Origin: Aaosphaeria pasadenensis
Taxonomy: Eukaryota > Ascomycota > Dothideomycetes > Pleosporales
Assembly (NCBI GenBank): GCA_022813625.1
Contig: JAKLMB010000011.1
Span: forward strand, 682,001 to 746,000
DNA: 64,000 bases
Reading direction: 5' to 3'
The position numbers were made by a program, and so were the translations under genes. The notes below the pieces were generated by a model that did not search any database, was not told where the DNA came from, and saw only the letters and a list, made by a program, of their open reading frames with translations. Shown here one piece after another: positions 43,697-53,421 of the stretch (within the stretch, counting starts at the first letter, position 1; each line of letters starts with the position of its first letter).

Positions 43697-45070
43697 GGTG
43701 GAAGGCCGTCAGGAAAGAAACAATAAAAGAGAGACTGGACAAACCTGTCCAACAGAATGAATGAGTGTGTCAGTATCAAAGAGTGACAACAAGGAGAGCT
43801 GCCCAAGACTTTGGATAAGACATGAGGCTTCCTTAGTTATAGCTGATTTGCTAAATTCTTCCCAGTGCACGATCAAAACAAAAATAAACCGAGAACACTG
43901 CTGTCAGAAGGGAGAATCGACTGCCATCTAGCTACATCGAGGGCATAATGGCAAATGGCGCTCGAGACATCACAAGACCATTGGACGGTGTCCACGTCCG
44001 CTAGGCTATCAGAAGTGTAGGAATGTATCGTAGATTGCATGTGTTTACTTACGCTCCCTAGGTCCTTTTCTTCCCCTCGACTGGAATGCGGAGAAAAACA
44101 CAAGCATGACCACAAAGTAAGCATCCATGGCCCGTTACTGGGAAGCAAAAGATTGGTTGCTCCTCGACACCTTGCAGCTCCTTCTTGAATATTAGTTTGC
44201 ATTCCGCCCCACCACTTCAGCACTGCAACATCTCCAGCACCGAGAATGTGTTGGCAAGGGGTACTGACTTGAACCAGTCAATTGATATGTCACATCCCAA
44301 CGACATCTCGTGTTTTGGCGCAAATAATCACCTTTTCAGTCTCTGGTGGCAGCTCAAGGTTGCCAACTACTGGCCAGGCTTGATTTGTTAGTGCTTCATT
44401 ACCGTCTTCACTTCAACAGCGAGGGCAAGTTTCATGCACTGATATCTCCTTCTACGTTAGATTAAGGTCAGCAAGAGTCGTACAGAATCTACAGAGTACA
44501 AGGTCCGCGGTCCTTGCCCCTGTCTGATGCCAGCCATCTCTTTTTATGGTTTCCTCACCAGTTCAACCGCGAATTTTGTATTGACATCCCCGAAAAAGTG
44601 TCATGTTAGAAACCAGAGTGATTAATCGGAGTATGGGGTAAAGGATAAAGAGCGCATGTTGCATTGATTTAGAGATAGGTCATCACCATGGACAAGGAGC
44701 TCTGTAGGAATTGCTACAAGTCTTGAGTCGCATCAACACTGGTATGCTTAACATGGTGGGACAGTTATTAACGTCACTGGACCGATTAACATCTCTATAC
44801 AGCCTGATACGCTCCATTCTCTTGAGATGGTAATCTTCTAATTTGCAGACAATCTACATTTGGGTTGTTGAACCGGATCAGTGAGGGATGAGGAGGATAT
44901 CGTTACACTAACGCGTGCATATGTAACGCGAAATTCGTCCAATCATGATTGAGGTGTGTTCGTCCAGTTGTTGGTAGAGGAATCACTTGATCAATGAAAT
45001 CATATGTACGGTCATTTGGCATAAAATCAGTATAATTGAATGTTCCTATCGCCACCCACTTTAGTTATAA
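43697..45070. other. Intergenic region, about 1.4 kb
   Basis: Promoter side of the tyrosine-rich gene and 3' side of the esterase gene. The 116-codon minus frame at 43873-44223 shows no recognisable feature. No repeats or RNA genes seen. Confidence 0.5.
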
Positions 45071-46003
45071 TCACACTGAGGTCCTGTAGCCAGACTTCCT
45101 CGAATAGCAGCCCGTGCCTTTGCATTTCAAATCGAACCATTCCATCACAACATCTGCTTGATTCGGTATGTCATGAGTAACGCCTTCAGCCTCATACGCT
45201 TCGAATGTTGTCCCGTATCGATACCGTGTCCATCCTTTGAGTGGCGTATTCGGAGTAGTCGAAGTTGGTGTGCTACTCAGGCCCAAGACGGCGGTCCATT
45301 GCTTGATCTCTTCTTTCAAGTTTTGAGGAAAGAGAATATCGTCTTTTGTGCCGTGGAAAACCTGAATTTTCGGCCTGAAACCGTTGTAACCCGGATACGC
45401 CGCCTTCACTATAGCTGCCCACTCAGTGCCATTCTTGATGATCTTCCCCTTTGCACAGTCGTCGCTCCATACACCAAATCCGTCTGCTGCATAACATCCA
45501 AAAGGAACACCCGCCCACGCACTGCCGGCAGCAAAAACGTCCGGGTATGAACCGATCAGAACGTTCGTCATCATCGCGCCTGAACTCGTTCCAGTGACGA
45601 ACACTCGATTCTTATCTCCTCCATATTTTTCCAATGCCCATCGGACCATTGACACGATGCCCAGCGCATCTCCACCACCATTGTGTGTAAGAGACTGCTT
45701 GCTGCTGACGTCCCAGCATTGGTCTGCTTTGTTTGGAGAATCAGGGTAGATGGAAATGAATCCATATTGATCTCCAAGCGAAGCATACGGCCTCCCCCTA
45801 AAAGCGTCCTGAGCAGTTCCGTGGCACCAATGGGGAACGACTAGGATTGGTGGTTTTGCGGTGAGGTTCTTTGGTACGTAAATGTACATAGAGACATTGC
45901 GAGGGTTGGGACCGAAGTCTTTAATCTGGGTAAGTTGAGAGCTTAATTGCTGCGCTGAAGCAGCAGCAGCAAAGAGCACAGCATACACTTTTGATAGCAA
46001 CAT
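45071..46003 (-). CDS. Secreted CE1-type esterase (acetylxylan/feruloyl esterase, PHB-depolymerase-like)
   Basis: 310 residues, intronless. The start MLLSKVYAVLFAAAASA is a signal peptide (cleavage near residue 17); the upstream in-frame Met at 46099 would bury it, so 46003 is preferred. The esterase fold is that of carbohydrate esterase family 1: PHWCHGTAQDAF oxyanion region, WDVSSKQSLTHNGGGDA, nucleophile elbow GTSSGAMM with Ser140, a late HGTKDD supplying the Asp region, and a C-terminal GVTHDIP with the catalytic His. It should release acetyl or feruloyl groups from xylan outside the cell. Three N-glycosylation sequons (NVS, NLT, NGT) fit secretion. No carbohydrate-binding module is attached. 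In most homologues the oxyanion region reads YCxGT; here it is HWCHGT. Confidence 0.87.
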   Translation of the reverse strand: MLLSKVYAVLFAAAASAQQLSSQLTQIKDFGPNPRNVSMYIYVPKNLTAKPPILVVPHWCHGTAQDAFRGRPYASLGDQYGFISIYPDSPNKADQCWDVSSKQSLTHNGGGDALGIVSMVRWALEKYGGDKNRVFVTGTSSGAMMTNVLIGSYPDVFAAGSAWAGVPFGCYAADGFGVWSDDCAKGKIIKNGTEWAAIVKAAYPGYNGFRPKIQVFHGTKDDILFPQNLKEEIKQWTAVLGLSSTPTSTTPNTPLKGWTRYRYGTTFEAYEAEGVTHDIPNQADVVMEWFDLKCKGTGCYSRKSGYRTSV

Positions 46004-46063
46004 AGTTATTGAATTGCTGTGTTGAGATGACCCCTCTGAATGCTCGAGGTGCTCGGAGCCATT

Positions 46064-46073
46064 GGATTTATAG
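46064..46073 (-). promoter_or_regulatory. TATA-like box upstream of the esterase
   Basis: On the minus strand ctataaatcc lies about 60-70 nt before the esterase start codon, a plausible position for a TATA element. Confidence 0.4.
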
Positions 46074-47534
46074 ACGTCCGTTTCGACGAGGATGTTCAAC
46101 GAGGTTACCCTTCACCCGCACTGCACTAAGATTTATACTCCACTTTAGATGAAGATCTCTGTTAACAGCCTGGTTTCCATCATGAATCTACCAGGTCGTC
46201 GGCCCTCGTTCCGCCATCTGTAGGCGCAATCGTGGGAACGCTCGAGGTACGATTGATCAGGCTAAACCCGATGAGACACGGAGGGACAAAAAGTAGATGA
46301 ATTGGGTGCAATAATATATACACCCATACTAGTAGCTTCCTCGATGCTGGAATATGAACATCAATTGTCCATCTTTGTAACGTAAACTTCAAGTCTTCCG
46401 CTTCAAATGAGGCATCGATCATGAACGGAGCGAGTAGCTGATTCTACAAGACCAAAGGCCCGAATCCTATTCTGCTAATACGAAAAGAACATTTGCTGTC
46501 GGACTTGATTTAGGACTACGGAGCCTTTGGATTCAGTCCGAAATTATTGCAATGTCTTGTATCGAATGCTCCAAGTCCCATCAAGATACATTGGATTGGA
46601 TCCCGATGCAGGTACTTATGCTCATCATGCAGAGGTGATGCGCATCGCGGTGTAATAAGAATCTAGACTTTCGCCGCCGTCGGGATATCATCCGCGAGTT
46701 CTTAGAGACGAACATTGGCTCGTTTGCTTCAGATGATACTATTTCGTAGCAAACCCTATTGTGGTTTCCATTCGGAAGAGTTATTCTTGACGCTCCCGAC
46801 TATGACAATCGCAGACTCGAAGACGAGGTTGTGTGTACCAGCGTTCAATGTGCAGATATGATTTTAATGTTATAAAGATGTACCGCTCCTATGACACCGC
46901 CCGCGCAACCGAAAAAATGCGCGGCCAGCTCTAATGGAGCACCAGAGGTCCCTCTCCGCATCGCTGAATCGCAGACGCTCAATGTAATAACTCGGACGCT
47001 CGATACAAGACGTAAAGAAGCGGATGAGATGAGTGGCTGAACTGTCTAATAAGATGCGTTGTAGAAGCAAGTGCAGCAGTCGATTGCAGAAAATTTAAGG
47101 GAGTTTGGCGCCAAGGCGCTTGTGACTAATCTCGCGCTTCGGCCTTCTCTGGCAGTCTTTTGCAGGTCTGGATGGCGGACGAGCCAATGGTGCGCGGACG
47201 GCAACCATCGAGTGTAGCACAGGCGCACGTCATATACCCAAGTTCACAGCCTCAAACATTAATAATGCTGGCCCTTCACTTATGATCACCATCTACGGAT
47301 GCTCTCCACGCCGCTTCCGATGAAGTCGTTTTTCGTCTTGATAAGCCTCGACAAATTTTCTCTCATGTGTAAGCACGAGACGAAATCGCAAAGATGTATT
47401 ACGAGACACTTGCTTGTACTCCTACAGCGGAGGCTCTGTGTAAAGTGTTGAGACAAGATATGACATTCGAATCGGCTACTATGCGAATATAGATATCATG
47501 ATAGCTTATAATAACATTATATGTCGCTTCTCTG
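46074..47534. other. Intergenic region, about 1.5 kb
   Basis: Divergent gap between the esterase (minus) and a regulator-like gene (plus). Small overlapping frames of 60-80 codons only; nothing recognised. Confidence 0.5.
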
Positions 47535-49177
47535 ATGCTCACGAAACAGGAAGTATCTACCAACGGTTATCAAAATAGTATCGTGATTGAAACAATGGTC
47601 AATAAACCCGCATTCAATTTCATAACACTTTCACACCCAGACGATCTTAAAGACAAGCATACACAGAAGAACATTCGACGCCTGGCAATGGCCGAAGTGG
47701 GAAGATCACGAAGAAAGCCGAAGACTGCACGCGCAAAAAACGAGATTGCCCTGCAGTGGAGAAAGGAGGACCATCCACTCCCTCCAGGGGATTTTGATAG
47801 ATTGGGGAGCGGAACCATCGATCCGTTCACAAAATTCCCAATTGAACTAGATGAGACTGCCCGGGCCTTAGTTATGTTCAGTGAGTAAAGCCTCTTAGTA
47901 CTTATATGATATGCACTCTGACCAACATACATAGTTTTTCAGCAAAATAGTACACACTCCTCCCTCCTCCGGGGGTCCTGGTGGCCCGTTGGGCTGTGTG
48001 ATGCAGCTACATTCAATAGTGTGCTTTCCAATTCCCAGGTCTTTCTAGGAATGCAGCAAACAGGCCGAGCCTATGCCACGGAAGACAGTGTGGAAAGCCT
48101 CGCGTACTACTCAAATGCTGTCCAAATAGTCATGCGGAAGCTTGACGATCCAAAAACCCATACCAGTAAAGAGCTTCTTGGTGCAGTAGGATCTTTCGTC
48201 TGCCACAATGTTCGCAACTTCGCAAACAAATCCTTCTTTTCTCTCTAACAACAGCTAACACGGATATAGCATATAATAGGTGCATTTGATCATTGGGCTC
48301 AACACAGACAAGCATTACTTACCATCCTCGATCTGAGTGGTGGTGTCGAGTCGATTAAGAATGAAGATCTCAGAATTACCATGTCATGGTACGTGAGACA
48401 TTGTTATAAGTTCCTGAAGTACAAAAGCTCTTATACTGACATTTTTTTAGGTGTGAATTGGGAGGAGCATTCGCACTGGACATTCCAACCATGATCCCGA
48501 TGCCATCTAAATGGTTAGCAGACTCCAAATCGCCACCTGGTTCACCGCGACCTCTAAGTGCGATATCCTTGCTCTGGAAGCGCCAATTTCCAATGAAGCA
48601 GGATTGGATAACAATCTTCGATGACATATCTCAACTCATCTCTCGCGATCGAGCACTCACCGACAAGCAAATCGAGGCGGCAACTGCAAGTGGCGCCTGG
48701 ACTGAGCCAACAGTCATCCGCCTGCTTGCAATCAGACCATTACATTTGGGAATTTGCCCTGCCAGTATCATTGAAGAGATATGTCGGTTGGGTACACTTC
48801 TCTTCATTGCTCCGATCTGGAGAACGATGGGTGCGAGTCCTGTATGGACGTTTACTTTCACCCGTAAACTTCTTTACTTACTGAACAGTTACGTTATCGA
48901 CTGGCTGGATGTTAAACCTCTATTGATATGGAGCATATATTTCGCTGCCATTGAGACAAATGACGGGACTGAGAGAGCCCAATTTTGCTCCATGCTTGCA
49001 GTACTAATGACGAGGTTACGGATACCTACATGGGAGACGTTGATGAAAGTCGTCAAAAACGTGCTATGGATGGACAAGATTTTTATCGATAGTGATCACA
49101 ACATTCGAAAAGAGGTAATGTCACATGTGGAGAAGGTTCATACAAATGAATCTGACCCTACTTCAGTGGGCTTATGA
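47535..49177 (+). CDS. Fungal transcription-factor-like protein without a zinc cluster
   Basis: Exons 47535-47880, 47935-48209, 48270-48388 and 48451-49177 close to 488 residues. The layout FNFITLSHPDDLKDKHTQKN, RRLAMAEVGRSRRK, then RGSWWPVGLCDAATFNSVL and LGAFDHWAQHRQALL matches a large Pezizomycotina family often annotated as fungal-specific transcription factor or 'tachykinin family' protein, with a middle-homology-like helical region and no DNA-binding domain. Such copies are numerous and variable in plant-associated ascomycetes; their function is unknown. The second intron uses a GTTCGC donor, which is weak; the splice is supported by restoration of the conserved GAFDHWAQH block. A shorter start at 47595 (MVNKPAFNF) is equally possible. 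Confidence 0.72.
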
Positions 49178-49912
49178 GCAGGTAACTATAGCAAACACAG
49201 TAGAACTTATGAAAAGTAAAAAGACCATGTATTACTAGGGGAAATTATAAAAGAGGATATTGTACGACGATTTGAACGATCATCAGATACTTTGATAAAT
49301 AAATTCTCGATCTCGTTTAGAAAGCAACAACAAGAAGGTTCCCCTGAGTTTGGAGGAAGATTAAGCTCCTTACGAAACGTGAAGTTTCGTATTTCGTGTA
49401 GTTACTGCCCGATTTGGTGGGCGTAAAAATCGCCCCAGGGCGGAACTCAATCAAATCAAACCTCACAAGGAAATGGGCTAGGCGCCGTTATCAAGAGCCT
49501 CGTAACGCTCGCATTGCTGACCACAATAACTGGGCGCTTACCGGGGCGCAACATTTGACACCAAACTCGGCAATTTGCTCCCATCTCTTATTGGTAGATA
49601 CATGCAGGCAGCCTCGAAACGTATAATAATTGTAAAGCTTTACTGAATGCGATCATATTGTATTCTGCGTTAAAATATCACAGGAGGATTGGCGCGCGAC
49701 TTTCATGAGGGGCGAGAACAGCCTTCAGCGCGTGCATGGCTTGGTGCTTCATACTTATATCACGAACAAGTACGGGGGAATCTTGAAAATACTTACTATA
49801 TCCACTACTCACATTCATTCTATCTTCATAATCATTCTTGAAACCAGATTTACTTTACATACATTTATTTCCTACCTCCAAACCTTTACGCTATTCTTCA
49901 AGCACCTTCACG
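49178..49912. other. Intergenic region, 735 bp
   Basis: Between the regulator-like gene and a small secreted protein gene, both plus. The last 100 bp are pyrimidine-rich (probable leader). Nothing else recognised. Confidence 0.5.
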
Positions 49913-50193
49913 ATGCAGATCAAAGCGACTTGTCTTGTCCTCATGGCCGCCCTCTTCACGGCCCAAGTTATCGCATACCCAACCCTCCCGCGGCTCGTTG
50001 CAAGGGACGAGGACTCGGAACTAAGCGATGCAGATATTGCTGACGAATTCTCATTGGAAGAGAGTGCCTTGGAGGCCGCGGGAAAGGTCAGTCTATCTTC
50101 TTACCCTGACTATTACCTATCTCCTGATTGAAGACTAACATTCTGCAGGTCGAAGTTTGGCCGCCAGCTCTGACTTCCGACAGAATAATCTAA
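49913..50193 (+). CDS. Small secreted protein, 72 aa
   Basis: Exons 49913-50086 and 50149-50193. The N-terminus MQIKATCLVLMAALFTAQVIA is a textbook signal peptide (basic start, hydrophobic core, small residues near position 21), followed by about 50 mature residues that are acidic (RDEDSELSDADIADEF) and end in VEVWPPALTSDRII. The intron has gtcagt donor and ctgcag acceptor; without it a different C-terminus of about 15 residues would result. There is only one Cys and it sits in the signal peptide, so it is not a disulfide-knotted effector. It could be a secreted effector-type peptide or a signalling propeptide (VAR before the acidic part could be a processing point). No family recognised. Confidence 0.6.
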
Positions 50194-50711
50194 AGCCCGC
50201 AGTTACATAATTACGAGAACCGTCCAAACGATTGAACACGGATTTCTGTTGTCGGAATTCTACATGGCACAACATAGTGCTATCATATCGAGGTGGCTAT
50301 TGGAGTTTGACGTTGTGGTTCGTGGAGCTTGTTCTATCATTCGCGTTGCTATGGCATCGAGGGAGGCACATAATTCTGGCATGCATGGTGCCTTGTATAA
50401 TACAGTCTCAGACGTTACATCCGAGATTTGGATATGGTTTAAAGGCTCATAAACTATCTTAACAATTCCCGACTGTCGTCTATCAAGATCTAGCCCTACA
50501 AATACCGGAGGCTGGCGTACATTGGTGCTAGTATTTATCAAGAGAGTGATGATGTAATTCGGTCAATGCTGATAAAGAGTATCCTGTCGAGCATTCCTCA
50601 TGCAATTCCGATCCTCGTGTTGCCGGAGCAGCCTTCCTGCCAGTGACCACATTGGCGCGTCACTCTGGCTATTCCCTTGCGTCGTATCCGATCTTTGACA
50701 TGGCTGCGGTA
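50194..50711. other. Intergenic region, 518 bp
   Basis: Convergent gap between the small secreted protein gene and the double-zinc-cluster regulator. No feature recognised. Confidence 0.5.
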
Positions 50712-52764
50712 TTAATGAGTGGACAAGTTTGAATGGGGTTCGTCCTGTAGCGACGAGGCCCATACCACGCTACAAACGCTACTCAGAAGCCTACATCCTG
50801 ATCGGAAACATAGTGATTCGTCCTTTTCCCTTTCAACGATCTCCAGGCAAGATTTTAATGTATCAACAATTGTCTGCCGTGGCGGTATCATTCCCTCAGA
50901 GGTGAAGGTGGCTGAAAGTGGTGCATCTCGGCGAGTGAGGTGTACCCCAGTAGTGAGTGCTGCGGCGAAGAAGTCTAACATGAAAGGTCGACAAACCAAT
51001 TGGCCATGGAGAGAGTCATCAGAAGGCTGTTCGGAGAGTGCACGGTGGTGGACAAGAAGTGCAAGACTGCATTCCAGGGATGACCAATAAGAAGTTGGGT
51101 ACAAGGCCGGCCTGATTAACCATATCAATTAGTACGGACCGTGTGTAAGTTCTCTGGGGGAGAGACTCACCCTTCAAAATGTAAGGCATGCGAGCGGTGT
51201 AGACATGAAAGAACACGTCGAAAAAATATATCGAGCGTTATCCGGAGAATTTCATCGCCCTCGAGACCAACAAGATATTGCATGCGCTGCCGAATCTCCA
51301 GATCATATTGCAAAACTTCATCATAACATATCGTGCCGTCACTCGAATTGATTCTGGTGAGGAAATGATAGATGATTGGAAATGATTCGGGGAGCACTGA
51401 TTCCCAACAGTCTTCCAACGAGATCATACAGCTCGGTGGCAATGTATCCTCGCCTACAAGAAGCGCATCTGGTGGAAGTGCCGAGCTTTGGCCTGTGATC
51501 AGAGCGAGCTGTATATCAAGATAGACTATGATGGTCCATACTCGGCGATGAAGCGCTCGTTCTTTGATAACATTTTTTGTCAGACAAAGAGTACCACCAT
51601 CTAGGTGAAGACCCATCATGACAGCTAAGCGGACTAACATGCCCATAATGTTCCAGCAGGAGTCCAGCGCCCAACAAGTAGCGTTAGCGACCTGCTTTGC
51701 AACTATCATGAGACAGAGAGTACTGATATTCAAGATACATGGGCGAAACATGTACGGGCTCTTAGCGAGGCATGCCTCGCTGGCGAAGAAAAAGGCTTTT
51801 GCAAGATGTTGGTCCTTGGTGGCGAAGGCTCCTAGTCCAAGCACGATCAAGTATTGTGAAAGCCAGTTAACATCAACTTGGGTTGGGGATTCCAAATACT
51901 CCTTCACTTCGATTTCGAAATCTTCAATGTCCAGCACCGGATAGATCTTGTGGTAAATATTGGCATAAGCCTTGAGGTATATGTATGCACTGTCACGAGA
52001 ACCCTGAATGAGATCGTGTACATTTTCGATGGAGGCGTATTTGGCGGCATCTGGCGTTCCCAACGGAAAGTTTCCTGGCAGGAAGAGATCATTCATGCAT
52101 CTATTCTCCGTATGCTCGCGCAGAGCAACGTTAAATACTTCGGAACCAACATGTTCAAGTGCTTGAGCCTATGACTTGATGATCAGCCAATGCATCTCCG
52201 AACATTGAAGCAAATACCAACCCGTGAAAGCAAAGCACGCCAATGGCTAGATCCGCGACGTCTCAAGAACCACGTGGTAACGACCACCTCAGGATCCTCG
52301 CTGGCCAAAACAATATGAGAGTCTGGGTTTTGTTCTCTCGCAACTGTTGATGTCTTGTGTGTATATATGCAGGTAGTATGGTATCCGGAGCTTGCGCATC
52401 GACCGCAAGGTTGCTTCTTGTCACATCTGACTTTGATTCGGTGGCATCTCGAGCACGAGAGACAGGCGCGATTCCTTCTCTTGACCACCTTATCAGGCGG
52501 TGGAGTTAACAGTACGCTTGAAGCCTGCCGTTCTGATGAACGAGTAGACGGGATTTCCGAGGTAATTGATACGCAGGTATCAGTAACATCTGGAGGGAGA
52601 TTTTCTTTCGCATAGGTACTAAAGACCCTCTCCGCTATAGATTGGCCATCAAAGGAGCATTGAACTCCGGCTCGAACGCAACGTGAACAGGCAGGCTTAG
52701 CCTTGTCGCAACGACGCTTCGATTCGCGGCATCGCATGCATGTTTGGACCTCACGAAGATGCAT
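50712..52764 (-). CDS. Transcription factor with two Zn2Cys6 clusters
   Basis: Exons 52764-52222, 52168-51171 and 51111-50712 give 646 residues. Two complete binuclear zinc clusters lie in exon 1: the first uses Cys9, 12, 19, 26, 29 and 36 (CMRCRESKRRC...CSRC), the second Cys104, 107, 114, 120, 123 and 132 (CSRCHRIKVRC...CGRC), joined by a Ser/Thr-rich linker of about 65 residues. Most family members have one. The middle homology region is normal (LKAYANIYHKIYPVLD, GMLVRLAVMMGLHLDGG, RRVWTIIVYLDIQLAL), and exon 3 restores the usual family end (YWSSLECSLALLVHHRAL, PPRQTIVDTLKSCLEI). It is divergently transcribed from the MFS transporter, an arrangement typical of a pathway-specific regulator and its exporter. 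The first donor (gttggt) is weak but frame-consistent. Confidence 0.87.
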
Positions 52765-52942
52765 TGTCAGTATCGAGTGCAGGCATGGATTGGAAAGAGC
52801 TGAATAAATCGGTGTTTAGCAGCCTCAAAGTGCGGGCGAACTGCAGGATGGTTATCTGATTCTACGCGCGATTAAAAGTCTGCTTCTTACCCAATTGATC
52901 GTCAAGATCGAATCTTACCCACTTTCTTTGGTGATGTCTCGA

Positions 52943-52954
52943 GTGCGGCCGCAC
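52943..52954. promoter_or_regulatory. Perfect 12-bp palindrome gtgcggccgcac
   Basis: Reads the same on both strands and contains CGG and CCG directly abutting. About 180 bp upstream of the regulator start. Confidence 0.55.
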
Positions 52955-53263
52955 CTCGACCGTTTAACGCCGATCCGAGATCCCAAACTAAAACATGCAC
53001 TACCGGTACATCCGATGGGTCACGGATCTAGCACCAATCAACGAATCAAATTGCACTTACCGTCTGCACTCTACAATATCCAGCATGACAAGTTACATAG
53101 ACTGACTTCACGGACCCATGTGGCTGCATCTATAATTATGGAAAGCTAGCAGCGTACGGAGCGGAGCGTAGCTGCATAGGAAGTCAGAACTACTTTTTCG
53201 AGTCATTCAAGGCCCCTACCGAGATGGTCAAAAGAGCCTCCACCGTCCCCTGATGTCGTTTAT

Positions 53264-53278
53264 GGCCGACGGTCGGCC
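53264..53278. promoter_or_regulatory. Perfect inverted repeat ggccgac-g-gtcggcc
   Basis: Seven-base arms around one central base, about 144 bp upstream of the MFS start codon. Together with the next two bases it gives cggccgca, also present inside the palindrome at 52943-52954, so the promoter holds the same 8-bp word twice. Confidence 0.6.
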
Positions 53279-53421
53279 GCAATGCTCTGACTTCTGATAC
53301 AATAGCTGGCGAGATAGCCCTAGTTTAGTTCATATAGCAACTTATAAATATTCCATAGTCTTGCGCATGTTTTCATGAAAAGGTATCAGGAAGTCCAAGA
53401 TCAACCGACCCATCTCACAGT

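Larger units (their letters stand above)
52765..53421. promoter_or_regulatory. Divergent promoter between the double-zinc-cluster regulator and the MFS transporter
   Basis: 657 bp between two opposite start codons. It holds two perfect palindromes described separately, plus a direct CGG repeat (cggagcggagcg at about 53158-53169). CGG/CCG triplets are the recognition units of Zn2Cys6 proteins, so this is a candidate operator region for the neighbouring regulator. Confidence 0.6.
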
